A stretch of DNA of 64,000 bases, from positions 1 to 64,000 of the forward strand of contig NZ_JARCJD010000001.1 in the NCBI RefSeq assembly GCF_028890115.1, read 5' to 3'. The first letter of the stretch is position 1; each line of letters starts with the position of its first letter. The DNA comes from Phaeobacter sp. QD34_24 (GTDB taxonomy: Bacteria; Pseudomonadota; Alphaproteobacteria; Rhodobacterales; Rhodobacteraceae). Positions 26,674 through 34,978 of this stretch are shown here, one piece after another. A program made the translations under genes and the position numbers. The notes beneath the pieces are model-generated. The model had not been told where the DNA came from and made no database searches. It worked only from the letters and a program-made list of their open reading frames with translations.

Positions 26674-28221
26674 TCAGCGTCCCTTGAACAGGCCGCCCAG
26701 GATCCCGCGCACGATGCGCCGCCCCGTGGTGCCTTTCAACTCCTTGATGACGGCCTCTTGCAGGGCCGAACCAAAGCTATCCTTGGGCTTGCCATAGCTG
26801 CGCGCGGAGGAGCGGCTGACCCGCCCGCCGGAATAGCGCCGCGCCGCATTGAATTCCCGTGCCATGGGGTTGGCGGCAACTTCGGCCTGCTCTTCGGCCT
26901 GTTCCGCCGCTTTCGCGGCAGCCTCGGCCGGCTGCGCCAGGATTTCATGGGCAGAGTGCCGGTCCAGCGGTTTGTCGTATTTTCCGGCCATATCAGAGGC
27001 CGCCAGGATCGCCTTGCGCTCTTCAGCCGTGATCGGCCCCAATTGCGATGATGGCGGACGGATCAGGGTGCGCTCCACTACGCCGGGCACGCCCTTCTTC
27101 TGCAGCATCGATGTGACCGCCTCGCCGACACCGACCTCGCGAATGGCGTCCTCGGTCGAGAACCGCGGATTCTCGCGATAGGTTTCGGCGGCCAGTTTCA
27201 GGTTCTTGCGGTCCCGCGCGGTAAAGGCGCGCAGGGCGTGCTGGATCCGGTTGCCAAGCTGGCCCAGGATGTCTTCGGGGATGTCGGCGGGATGCTGGGT
27301 GATGAAATAGACGCCAACCCCCTTGGAGCGGATCAGCCGAGCAACCTGTTCGACCTTGTCCACCAATGCCTTGGGGGCGTCGTCGAACAGCAGATGCGCC
27401 TCGTCAAAGAAGAAGACCAGTTTCGGCTTGTCGGGATCGCCCACCTCGGGCAGTTCCTCGAACAATTCGCTGAGCAGCCACAGGAGGAAGGTCGCATAGA
27501 GCCCCGGCGCCGCCATCAGCTTGTCCGCCGCCAGGATATTGACCATGCCCCGGCCATTTGCATCGCAACGCATCAAATCCGCCAGATCGAGCGCCGGTTC
27601 GCCAAACAGCTGCGCGCCGCCCTGATTTTCCAGCACCAGCAGGCGGCGCTGGATGGCGCCGATGGAGGCGGGGGATACATTGCCATAGCGCAAGGACAGC
27701 TCGGCGCGGTTCTCGCCGATCCAGACCAGCAGCGATTGCAGATCCTTCAGATCCAACAGCGGCAGGCCTTCCTCGTCGGACAGGCGGAAGGCGATATTGA
27801 GGATGCCCTCCTGTGCCTCGCTCAGCTCCAAGAGGCGCGACAGCAGGAGCGGGCCCATCTCGGCGACGGTGGTGCGCAGGGGGTGACCCTGCTGACCGTA
27901 TAGATCCCAGAAGGTCACCGGGGTGTCATGATAGGAATAGCTGTCAAAACCGATCTTCTGTGCCCGGCTGGTAAAGGCCTCGTGCAACTTCTGGGTGGGG
28001 CTACCGCTTTTGGCGAGACCGGAGAGATCCCCCTTCACATCCGACAGGATCACCGGAACCCCCGCATTGGAGAAGCCTTCTGCCAGGATCTGCAGCGTCA
28101 CCGTCTTGCCGGTGCCGGTGGCGCCGGCGATCAGCCCGTGCCGGTTGGCATACTCCAGCGACAACTCCTGCGCCGTGCCGTAGTCCTCACCGCCGCCACC
28201 GAGAAAAATCCGATCTGTCAT
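26674..28221 (-). CDS. HerA-like ATPase, DUF853 family (YjgR-like)
   Basis: A 515-residue FtsK/HerA-superfamily ATPase. Walker A is AGATGTGKTVTL (about residues 32-43), Walker B is LVFFFDEAHLLF (about 264-275), and FITQHPADIPEDILGQLGNR carries the sensor/arginine-finger region. A coiled, Ala/Glu-rich stretch (AAEAAAKAAEQAEEQAEVAA) joins the core to a basic C-terminal tail ending RRIVRGILGGLFKGR. The biological role of YjgR proteins is not established. The gene is monocistronic, between the Liv terminator and the RNA-rich intergenic region. Confidence 0.92.
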   Translation of the reverse strand: MTDRIFLGGGGEDYGTAQELSLEYANRHGLIAGATGTGKTVTLQILAEGFSNAGVPVILSDVKGDLSGLAKSGSPTQKLHEAFTSRAQKIGFDSYSYHDTPVTFWDLYGQQGHPLRTTVAEMGPLLLSRLLELSEAQEGILNIAFRLSDEEGLPLLDLKDLQSLLVWIGENRAELSLRYGNVSPASIGAIQRRLLVLENQGGAQLFGEPALDLADLMRCDANGRGMVNILAADKLMAAPGLYATFLLWLLSELFEELPEVGDPDKPKLVFFFDEAHLLFDDAPKALVDKVEQVARLIRSKGVGVYFITQHPADIPEDILGQLGNRIQHALRAFTARDRKNLKLAAETYRENPRFSTEDAIREVGVGEAVTSMLQKKGVPGVVERTLIRPPSSQLGPITAEERKAILAASDMAGKYDKPLDRHSAHEILAQPAEAAAKAAEQAEEQAEVAANPMAREFNAARRYSGGRVSRSSARSYGKPKDSFGSALQEAVIKELKGTTGRRIVRGILGGLFKGR

Positions 28222-28310
28222 CCTGTCTGTCCTACCACCTGTTGGCCGTTGTTCTTCTTCTGTACCGGCACAATGAATAATTAACCTTTAAACGGCATAG
28301 TATGAATTGC

Positions 28311-28391
28311 CCGTCCTCGCAAATACGGTTGTGGGGACGGTCATTTCCTCCCTGTCAGACTGGCCGTGCCGATGTGCACGGCCCTTTTTTT
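28311..28391 (+). ncRNA. Candidate sRNA with 12-bp stem, CCUCCC linker and terminator
   Basis: Stem 1 pairs CCGUCCUCGCAA (28311-28322) with UUGUGGGGACGG (28329-28340) around an AUACGG loop; two of the twelve pairs are G-U, which would be mismatches in a minus-strand transcript and so point to the plus strand. A single-stranded linker contains UUUCCUCCCU (28344-28353), complementary to Shine-Dalgarno sequences. An 8-bp terminator stem GGCCGUGC/GCACGGCC (28362-28383) and U7 follow. No plus-strand gene upstream reads into it, since the Liv operon ends at a strong terminator 1.6 kb away. The 5' end and promoter are not clear. Confidence 0.6.
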
Positions 28392-28460
28392 GTCAAAAGC
28401 CCCGGTAAAGATCGTAAAACGAGCAATAATCAGAATGTGGCGCTTTGTGTCACTTTTTTT
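28392..28460 (+). ncRNA. Possible second sRNA or read-through segment
   Basis: Between the first and the last RNA candidates, a tcgt/acga mini-hairpin is followed by a 5-bp stem gtggc/gtcac (28437-28441, 28449-28453, one G-U pair) and a T7 run (28454-28460). No promoter is recognised. It could be a third small terminated RNA, a back-up terminator, or chance. Confidence 0.25.
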
Positions 28461-28471
28461 GCCATTGCATG

Positions 28472-28500
28472 TTGACCACGGGCCGGGGCTTTCGTAACGT
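28472..28500 (+). promoter_or_regulatory. Sigma-70-type promoter for the downstream sRNA candidate
   Basis: TTGACC (28472-28477) and TAACGT (28495-28500) are separated by exactly 17 bases; transcription would begin near 28507. The -35 is near consensus, the -10 matches only three of six positions, common in this high-GC group. Confidence 0.45.
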
Positions 28501-28506
28501 CCTTGG

Positions 28507-28578
28507 CAATAACTAAGTCGGCCAGTCCGACGGGGAGACAAAAATAAAGAAAGGGAACCCTCTAGGTTCCCTTTTTTT
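28507..28578 (+). ncRNA. Candidate sRNA of about 72 nt with own promoter and terminator
   Basis: A 5-bp stem GUCGG/CCGAC (28517-28531) is followed by an A-rich unpaired stretch (28536-28550), then a 9-bp terminator stem AAGGGAACC/GGUUCCCUU (28551-28559, 28565-28573) and a U7 tract. This hairpin, A/U-rich region, terminator order resembles Hfq-binding sRNAs. It ends 136 bases before the IalB-family start, so it is either independent or a terminated leader of that gene. Confidence 0.5.
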
Positions 28579-28713
28579 GCCTCTGTTTCCAAGGTCTTGA
28601 CTATTGATCCAAGATACGGTGCATTTCCCCGCCGATGGCCTGATATTGACCTGACAGATGACCTGCATCGTGGTAGATCGGTGCACGGACGTCCTGATAC
28701 GAAAGAGGCACTC

Positions 28714-29328
28714 ATGATCAAGTCCCTGACCCCCTTTGCACTGGCCGCGATTGTTGCCACAACCGCGCCTTTGGCGGCACAGGAGACCGCGAACACCGCC
28801 AATTCGAGCGGCGAATCATCTGCGGATCAAATGCTGGATCTGGGCCAGCCGGTGGATGGCGGCGCGCCGCAAATCGGTGATCGCTACCTCAAGGAAGAGC
28901 ATGGCGACTGGGATCTGGCCTGCATCAAGACCGAAGCGGAGACGGACCCCTGTTCGCTGTTGCAGATCCTGACCGATCCCAATGGCAACCCGATGGCCGA
29001 GGTGTCCCTGTTCCGCATCGATCAGCAGGGCGGCCAGGCGGTTGCCGGTGCCACCGTTATCGTGCCTCTGGAAACCCTGCTGCCGTCTGCGCTGACCATC
29101 TCGGTCGATGGCGCGCCCGGCAAGCGGTACAACTACTCCTTCTGCAACCAGCTGGGCTGTGTTGCGCAGATCGGCTTTACCCAGGGCGACATCGATGCCT
29201 TCAAGAAGGGAACCGAGGCGATCCTGTCCCTGCGCCCTGCCCCGGCACCGGATCAGCTGGTGGAAATGAAGATGTCCTTGGCGGGCTTCACCGCCGGCTA
29301 TGACGTCGTGGATGTGGTGTCCCAGTAA
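28714..29328 (+). CDS. Invasion-associated locus B (IalB) family periplasmic protein
   Basis: A 204-residue exported protein with a Sec signal peptide (SLTPFALAAIVATTAPLAAQ). The mature part contains the IalB pattern: YLKEEHGDWDLACIKTEAE, CSLLQILTDPNGNPMAEVSL and YNYSFCNQLGCVAQIGFTQGD, with cysteine pairs that probably form disulfides. The family was named in Bartonella, but it is widespread in free-living Rhodobacteraceae, where its role is unknown. AGAGG lies six bases before the ATG; the longer frame from 28597 is rejected for lack of a signal-peptide-like start. Confidence 0.88.
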   Translation: MIKSLTPFALAAIVATTAPLAAQETANTANSSGESSADQMLDLGQPVDGGAPQIGDRYLKEEHGDWDLACIKTEAETDPCSLLQILTDPNGNPMAEVSLFRIDQQGGQAVAGATVIVPLETLLPSALTISVDGAPGKRYNYSFCNQLGCVAQIGFTQGDIDAFKKGTEAILSLRPAPAPDQLVEMKMSLAGFTAGYDVVDVVSQ

Positions 29329-29378
29329 CCGCCACAAGGGTACCCGACGCGCGTAAGTCCGGCGTTCGGGAATAAGAT

Positions 29379-29417
29379 AAAGGCCACCGCAGCAACAGCG
29401 CTGTCGGTGGCCTTTTT
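29379..29417 (+). terminator. Terminator of the IalB-family gene
   Basis: Perfect 11-bp stem aaaggccaccg (29379-29389) and cggtggccttt (29405-29415) with T5 on the plus strand. The convergent ketoacyl-synthase gene ends 57 bases further on and may use the same stem. Confidence 0.9.
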
Positions 29418-29473
29418 GTGCAAATCCGGACCTTTTGATCGTTGGCTTTCACAGCCAGGTCTTTCCCAGGGGC

Positions 29474-30682
29474 TTAGATCCGCTTCAACGCCAGGACGGC
29501 GTTCAATCCGCCAAAGGCGAAGGCATTGCTGAGCGCCACCTCAACCTCAACCTCGCGGGCCTCGTTCGGCACCACGTCGAGCGCGCACTCCGGGTCCGGC
29601 TCCTGGTAGCCGATGGTGGGAGCAATGACGCCATCGCGCAGGGCCATGATACAGGCGAGAAGCTCGACCGCGCCGGTGCCGCCGATCAGATGGCCATGCA
29701 TGGATTTTGTCGACGAGATCATCAGCCGGTCCGCATGCGGGCCAAAGACATCGGCGACTGCCGCGCATTCAGTCTTGTCATTGGCCGCGGTGCCGGTGCC
29801 ATGGGCGTTGATATAGCCAACCTTGTCTGCCGCAATCTGCGCGTCCTGCAGCGCCCCCGCGATGGCTCGCGCCGCCCCTTGTTTGCTGGGCATCACGATA
29901 TCGGCCGCATCCGAGGACATGGCAAAGCCGATCACCTCGCAGAGGATCTCTGCGCCGCGCGCCCTGGCGTGGTCATAATCCTCGAAGACAAAGATCCCGG
30001 CGCCTTCGCCCTGCACCATGCCGTTGCGATTGGCGCTGAACGGGCGGCAGGCATCGCGCGACATGACCCGCAGCCCCTCCCAGGCCTTGACCCCGCCGAA
30101 ACAGAGCATGGATTCCGAGCCGCCGGTGACCATGACCGGGGCCATGCCGCTGCGCACCATCTGAAACGCCTGCGCCATCGCATGGTTGGAGGAGGCACAG
30201 GCGGTGGAGACGGTGAAACTTGGCCCCTTGAGGTTGAACTCCATCGACACATGGCTGGCGGCCGCATTGTTCATCAGCTTTGGCACGACAAAGGGATGCA
30301 CCCGGTTCTTGCCATCCTCGTAAACCGACCGGTAATTGTCATCCCAGGTCGAGACCCCACCGCCGGCGGTACCCAGGACAACGCCGGATTTCGCCGACAA
30401 CTCGCCGTGAAATTCGATGCCGGACTGGCTGATCGCCTCCTTGGCGGCGGTCAGGGTGAACTGGGTGAAGCGGTCATAAAGGCTCATCTGCTGGCGATTG
30501 AACCGCCCCTCGGCCTCGAACCCGCGCACCTGGCCGCCGATCTTGATCGACAGCCGGTCCACATCGCGGAACTCCAACGGGCCGATGCCGCAGCGCCCTT
30601 CCTTCATGGCGTCCAGCGTCGCCGCGACCGAATGGCCAAGCGCGTTGATCGTGCCCGCGCCGGTTATGACTACACGTTTCAT
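29474..30682 (-). CDS. Beta-ketoacyl-ACP synthase (FabF/KAS II-like)
   Basis: A 402-residue condensing enzyme with the complete KAS II triad: Cys162 in VSTACASSNHA, His294 in INAHGTGT and His331 in KSMHGHLIGG, with Lys326 also present. It extends acyl-ACP with malonyl-ACP. It lies 28 bases after a dedicated ACP gene and downstream of lpxD, so it is likely an accessory synthase for a special acyl chain and not the housekeeping fabF. I chose the ATG at 30682 because GAGG is nine bases upstream of it and directly adjacent to the alternative at 30691. Confidence 0.9.
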   Translation of the reverse strand: MKRVVITGAGTINALGHSVAATLDAMKEGRCGIGPLEFRDVDRLSIKIGGQVRGFEAEGRFNRQQMSLYDRFTQFTLTAAKEAISQSGIEFHGELSAKSGVVLGTAGGGVSTWDDNYRSVYEDGKNRVHPFVVPKLMNNAAASHVSMEFNLKGPSFTVSTACASSNHAMAQAFQMVRSGMAPVMVTGGSESMLCFGGVKAWEGLRVMSRDACRPFSANRNGMVQGEGAGIFVFEDYDHARARGAEILCEVIGFAMSSDAADIVMPSKQGAARAIAGALQDAQIAADKVGYINAHGTGTAANDKTECAAVADVFGPHADRLMISSTKSMHGHLIGGTGAVELLACIMALRDGVIAPTIGYQEPDPECALDVVPNEAREVEVEVALSNAFAFGGLNAVLALKRI

Positions 30683-30710
30683 GATGCTCATCCTCGCCCG
30701 AGGTGACGAC

Positions 30711-30968
30711 TCAGGCCGTTTCGGTGGTCAGTTTTTCGATACCGGCGATGATGGCTGCGACATTTGAAATGTCGAAATCGCTTTCTTCGGGCGCATTGGC
30801 GTTAAACGGCACGGTGATGTCGAATTCTTCCTCGATGGCGAAGATGCTTTCGACCAGGCCGAGGCTGTCGATACCAAGATCCTCCAGCGTGCTCTCAAGT
30901 GTCACATCGGACGGCTCCAGCACGGCCTGTTCTGCGATGATTGCGATGACCTTGTCCTGAATGCTCAT
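30711..30968 (-). CDS. Acyl carrier protein
   Basis: An 85-residue acidic four-helix carrier. Ser35 in LGIDSLGLVE is the 4'-phosphopantetheine attachment site. The C-terminal half (FNANAPEESDFDISNVAAII) differs from the usual housekeeping AcpP, and the gene is not beside fabD/fabG/fabF, so this is probably a specialised ACP working with the adjacent ketoacyl synthase and LpxD. Confidence 0.92.
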   Translation of the reverse strand: MSIQDKVIAIIAEQAVLEPSDVTLESTLEDLGIDSLGLVESIFAIEEEFDITVPFNANAPEESDFDISNVAAIIAGIEKLTTETA

Positions 30969-31016
30969 GGCGGTTTCCTGATCCTTTAGGCTGGCGCAGA
31001 TGTAGTGCCTGCGCGC

Positions 31017-32090
31017 TTATTTGAAAACTGCCTTCTTCAGCGCGTCTATATCGCGCATCAGCCGGGGCAGCCTGCGTTGTGCCTTATAGACTTCGGTATG
31101 TGTCTCCATTTTGACAGCCGGGTATCCCATCATGACGCGACCCGCGGGAACGTTGGACAGGATCTTGGTGCCGCCTCCGGCGATCACCCCGTCGCCAATG
31201 AAGATATTGTCGACCACACCGCATTGGCCGCCCAGGACCACATTGTTGCCAATCTCCACCGAGCCGGAAATGCCGACCTGCCCGCAAAGCAGACAGTCGC
31301 GCCCCACGCGGGTGTTGTGGCCAACGTGAACCAGGTTGTCGAGCTTGCTGCCATCGCCGATCACCGTGTCGCGGATGGTGCCGTTGTCGATGGTGCAGTT
31401 GGTGCCCAATTCCACGTCATCCCCGATGGTGACCGAGCCAAGCGAGTGGATGCGCAGCCAGCTTTGCGGTTTTGCATCGCCCTGATCGCCAAGCGTCTTG
31501 CGCGCGGTTTCGGCGCCAGAGACCTCGGGGGTGACATAGGAAAAGCCGTCACCGCCGATGCGGGCGCCGGGCTGGGCCCGGAAGCGCGCGCCAATGGTCA
31601 CCCGTGCCCCGATCGAGACCATCTCACGCAGCTGCGCTGCGCCACCGATCACCACATCGGCGCCGATGTAGCAGTGCGGACCGATCACCGATCCCGCCCC
31701 GATCTGCGCCCGCGGACCGATCACCGCCAGGGGTCCAACGCTGACGCCCTCTCCCAGCTCTGCACTTGGATCGATGACCGCCGAGGGGTGGATACCTGAT
31801 GGGAAGCCCTGCCCCAGATCCATCATGCTGGTCAGCCCCGCCATGGCCATGCGCGGCCGGGTGGCAAAGATCGCCGCCTTCAGTCCCATGGCGCGCCAAT
31901 CCGCACCCTCCCACAGCAAAGCGGCCTCAGCCGTCCCCTGAGAGAGGTTTTCGGCGTATTTCGGGGCCGTCGCCAACGCCAGATCCTGCGGGCCTGCATC
32001 CTGCGGCTCCTTGGTGCTGGCGATCACGAGGGACTGATCGCCCTCACATTGCGCGCCAAGCGCCTCGGCAATCTGGCGGATCGTGTACAT
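31017..32090 (-). CDS. lpxD: UDP-3-O-acylglucosamine N-acyltransferase (LpxD-like)
   Basis: A 357-residue trimeric left-handed beta-helix acyltransferase. The N-terminal uridine-binding domain (about 1-100) is followed by hexapeptide repeats; the catalytic histidine is expected in NLVHVGHNTRVG. LpxD adds a 3-hydroxyacyl chain from ACP to UDP-acyl-glucosamine in lipid A assembly. The usual neighbours bamA, fabZ and lpxA are absent here; instead an ACP and a ketoacyl synthase follow, so it may be a second copy with a different acyl donor. Whether another lpxD exists lies outside the window. Confidence 0.87.
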   Translation of the reverse strand: MYTIRQIAEALGAQCEGDQSLVIASTKEPQDAGPQDLALATAPKYAENLSQGTAEAALLWEGADWRAMGLKAAIFATRPRMAMAGLTSMMDLGQGFPSGIHPSAVIDPSAELGEGVSVGPLAVIGPRAQIGAGSVIGPHCYIGADVVIGGAAQLREMVSIGARVTIGARFRAQPGARIGGDGFSYVTPEVSGAETARKTLGDQGDAKPQSWLRIHSLGSVTIGDDVELGTNCTIDNGTIRDTVIGDGSKLDNLVHVGHNTRVGRDCLLCGQVGISGSVEIGNNVVLGGQCGVVDNIFIGDGVIAGGGTKILSNVPAGRVMMGYPAVKMETHTEVYKAQRRLPRLMRDIDALKKAVFK

Positions 32091-32131
32091 TTAGGGCCCT
32101 TCCTCACAACAGTTGGCGGCGGGCCCAGAGT

Positions 32132-33757
32132 TTAGCCTTGCACGCCCGGCAGGGCCACACCGGCCGCTTGCAGGGCGGCCCATACCTTGGCGTCACGTCC
32201 GTAGACGTCGCGGCGGAATTCGGCCCGTCCTTTGCCCGAGACATAAGCGGTCCGATAGATAATGTGAACAGGCACCTTCTGCTCCAGATCCACTTTGGTT
32301 TCCTTGCCGCTCTTCAGGATGCGGTGAAAGAAGGCCTTGGGGTCCTCGGTCTGACGGGCCAGTAGCGCATAGGCGAATTCGAAGGGTTGCGCCAGACGGA
32401 TGCAGCCGTGGGAGTAGGCGCGCACCTCACGGGCGAAGAGGTTCTTATGCGGCGTGTCGTGCAGGTAAATGTTGTGCTTGTTGGGGAACATGAACTTCAC
32501 CAAGCCCAGGGCATTGCGGCTGCTTGGCGGTTGCCGCATCGCAAAGGGAAAGCTGCGCGCGGTATATTGCGTGAAATCCGCCGCGCTGCGATCCACCACC
32601 CGGCCCCGGCTGTCGGTGATCTGGATGTGGCTGACCGCATTCGGATTGTTCTTCAGTTTCGGCAGATATTCCTTGGTGATGATCGAACGCGGCACGTGCC
32701 AGCTGGGATTGATGACCATATGTTCCATAATATCGGAGAACTCAGGCGATCTGCGGTCGTGCTGGTTCTTGCCGATGACCGAACGGGTTTCAAACGTGAC
32801 ATCGCCGCGATCGATGATCTTGGCGGTGAAATCGGTCTGGTTCACAAGGATATGGCGATCGCCCCGCTCAGGTGTGAGCCAGCGTTCCCGCTCCATCGCC
32901 ACGATCACCGACTTAAGCCGCGCAGACGCAGGGACGTTGATCTCGGCGATGGTGCCCTTGCCGGCCACGCCATCGGCTTCCAGCCCGTGATCGGATTGGA
33001 AGCGCTGAACCGCTTGCTGGATCGAGGTGTCGTAGTCTGCCGTGGCGCTGCGCTCTAGATAGCCCATGGTCATTAGGCGATTGCGCAGGGCGACCACTCT
33101 GGGGCCGCTGTCACCGGGTTCCAGCTTGGCGCTTGGCACGGTTTCGCCCCAACCACCGCTGGCCACCAGCTGTTCAAGACGCAGCTTCTCGCGCATCAGG
33201 GCGCGATATTGGGATGATGCCGGAACCAATGCCCGCATATAGGCCATCGGCTGGGTGTCACGGATGCCTGTCAGATAGTCCACCGCGTCGGTCTGATGCT
33301 TCTTGCGCACGATCCCGTCGTCGATCGACTGCGGGTTCAGAAGGCCGGTCTGCAGATCCGTCGCATACTCGACAAAGGCGCGGCTCAGGGCCGCCTCGAC
33401 CTCGCCCAGATCGCGTACGGTGCGGGCATTGCGCATCTGCTCAATCAGCCCGGTCGCCAGCGACGAACGGTCCGGCAACCCGTGGGCCGAGGCCTCCTCC
33501 AAGGCGCGCAACAAGGCGGCGCGGCGCAGCTGGGAGGCCTGATCGCTGCCGGTCCAGATCGGCTCATAGCCGTTTTCACGGTAGAACTGCGCAACCGCGT
33601 CATTGGCCGAGGCATGGGCGGCAACCGCCTGTTTGAAGGCTGTCACCTTTGCGGTGGCAGGGGTGGGGGTCAGGGCCAGACCGGCGCCACACAGGGCCAG
33701 CGCCAGGACGCTGGAGCGCAGGGCCGACGGAAGGTTCTGATAAAAAGCAGCTTTCAT
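32132..33757 (-). CDS. L,D-transpeptidase, YcbB/LdtD type
   Basis: A 541-residue exported enzyme that makes 3-3 cross-links in peptidoglycan. The signal peptide spans about residues 1-36 (SVLALALCGAGLALTPTPATA). A peptidoglycan-binding domain with LEPGDSGPRVVALRNRL and FQSDHGLEADGVAGKGTI lies at about 205-270, and the YkuD catalytic domain ends with Cys452 in the SHGCIRL motif. The large N-terminal scaffold and the capping subdomain are as in E. coli LdtD (615 residues). It precedes lpxD on the same strand by 41 bases and is divergent from a MepK-like protein. Confidence 0.93.
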   Translation of the reverse strand: MKAAFYQNLPSALRSSVLALALCGAGLALTPTPATAKVTAFKQAVAAHASANDAVAQFYRENGYEPIWTGSDQASQLRRAALLRALEEASAHGLPDRSSLATGLIEQMRNARTVRDLGEVEAALSRAFVEYATDLQTGLLNPQSIDDGIVRKKHQTDAVDYLTGIRDTQPMAYMRALVPASSQYRALMREKLRLEQLVASGGWGETVPSAKLEPGDSGPRVVALRNRLMTMGYLERSATADYDTSIQQAVQRFQSDHGLEADGVAGKGTIAEINVPASARLKSVIVAMERERWLTPERGDRHILVNQTDFTAKIIDRGDVTFETRSVIGKNQHDRRSPEFSDIMEHMVINPSWHVPRSIITKEYLPKLKNNPNAVSHIQITDSRGRVVDRSAADFTQYTARSFPFAMRQPPSSRNALGLVKFMFPNKHNIYLHDTPHKNLFAREVRAYSHGCIRLAQPFEFAYALLARQTEDPKAFFHRILKSGKETKVDLEQKVPVHIIYRTAYVSGKGRAEFRRDVYGRDAKVWAALQAAGVALPGVQG

Positions 33758-34119
33758 CTGTTCAATATTCCCCCAATAAACGCTGGATACTCATGGTGAC
33801 CTACACGACGTGAAATTCTGGTAAAAAATCCCGCCGCGCCTGTCTATTCACATTTCGTAAACCATTAACTGAGACCCTATTTGTGGTGCTTCCAGGCCTC
33901 ATGACCAGAGCAAAGCACGGGTTTCGGCGGGGAAAACAGAGAGCAACGTCCCCTTTTGCGCAAAAAATTGCCGAAAAACCGATGCAAAATGAGACTGGAC
34001 CAATCGAATCTTGGATCGTGATTCCCCGTGTGGCATATCTCCCGCGTGTTGGAAAACACGGCCAGCCCGTAACATCGGGCATAGGCAGGCTAATAATCGT
34101 TCGGGATGGCGACTAAAAA
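33758..34119. other. Divergent intergenic region between envelope genes
   Basis: The 362 bases between the L,D-transpeptidase and the M15 protein hold no convincing gene. A 6-bp hairpin with a GGAA loop (cgtgtt/aacacg, 34053-34068) lies about 50 bases before the M15 gene and can compete with a longer ccgtgt/acacgg pairing; this may be a 5' leader structure. No confident promoter elements. Confidence 0.45.
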
Positions 34120-34689
34120 ATGGCAGAACTACAAAATGCGGGGCTTACCCGTCGGGCACTTCTAGGCGCATTCGCGGCATCCGCCGTCACTGCGGCGCCA
34201 ACCTTCTCCAATGCAGCAGGATTCCTTCGGGGCGGTGGCGATATCCGCCGCATTCGGATGTATTCAGGTCGGACCGGTGAGCGGATCGACATGGTCTATT
34301 GGATCGAGGGAAAGTACATCAAGGACGCAGTGCGCGAGGTGAACCACTTCATGCGCGACTGGCGGACGGATGATGTGAAAGAGATCGATCTGCGCACCAT
34401 CGATATCATGGCGGCCGCGCATAACCTGCTGGATGTCAGTGAACCCTATATGCTGTTGTCCGGCTATCGCAGCCCCAAGACCAATGCCATGCTGCGCAGC
34501 CGCTCGCGCGGTGTAGCGAAGAATTCCCTGCATATGCGGGGCCAGGCTGCCGATCTGCGGCTGGCGTCGCGTTCCGTTTCGCAGATGGCCAAGGCGGCCA
34601 TGGCCTGCCGTGCAGGCGGGGTTGGTAAATACTACCGCTCCAACTTCGTGCACATGGATTGTGGCGTCGTGCGCGACTGGAACGGTTGA
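34120..34689 (+). CDS. DUF882/YcbK (MepK-like) M15 peptidoglycan endopeptidase
   Basis: A 189-residue exported protein with a twin-arginine signal (LTRRALLGAFAASAVTAAPT). The M15/DUF882 zinc site is intact: His138 and Asp145 in SLHMRGQAADLRL and His178 in FVHMDCG. E. coli YcbK (MepK) cuts 3-3 cross-links, the product of L,D-transpeptidases, and ycbB and ycbK are neighbours there too; here the pair is divergent. This supports a role in remodelling L,D-cross-linked peptidoglycan. Confidence 0.9.
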   Translation: MAELQNAGLTRRALLGAFAASAVTAAPTFSNAAGFLRGGGDIRRIRMYSGRTGERIDMVYWIEGKYIKDAVREVNHFMRDWRTDDVKEIDLRTIDIMAAAHNLLDVSEPYMLLSGYRSPKTNAMLRSRSRGVAKNSLHMRGQAADLRLASRSVSQMAKAAMACRAGGVGKYYRSNFVHMDCGVVRDWNG

Positions 34690-34814
34690 GCCCAGCTCCA
34701 CCCCAATCCTTAATCAGACTTCCATTTGCAGACGGCGCCTTTTCAGGCGTCGTTTTTGATTTCGGGGCATCGTTTCCAGCACCACCTGCCAGCGCTCGCA
34801 GCTTCACAGCCATG

Positions 34815-34848
34815 CCGAACCCTTGGGCCGAACCCTTGGGCCGAACCC
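34815..34848. repeat. Short tandem repeat, 13-bp unit
   Basis: The unit ccgaacccttggg occurs twice exactly (34815-34827, 34828-34840) and then in part (34841-34848), between the M15 gene and tRNA-Arg. No coding role. Confidence 0.7.
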
Positions 34849-34901
34849 ATGGAATGTCAGGCCCTTGGCGGGATCTTTGACGCGCTTGGATATGTGGGAA
34901 A

Positions 34902-34978
<77 letters not shown>

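Noticed and set aside
28606-28621. FNR-like TTGAC...GATCC sequence before the IalB gene
   Set aside because: The right half does not match ATCAA/GTCAA.
28341-28802. 153-residue minus-strand reading frame
   Set aside because: It overlaps the RNA candidates and the start of the IalB gene, has no ribosome binding site, and its composition is not protein-like.
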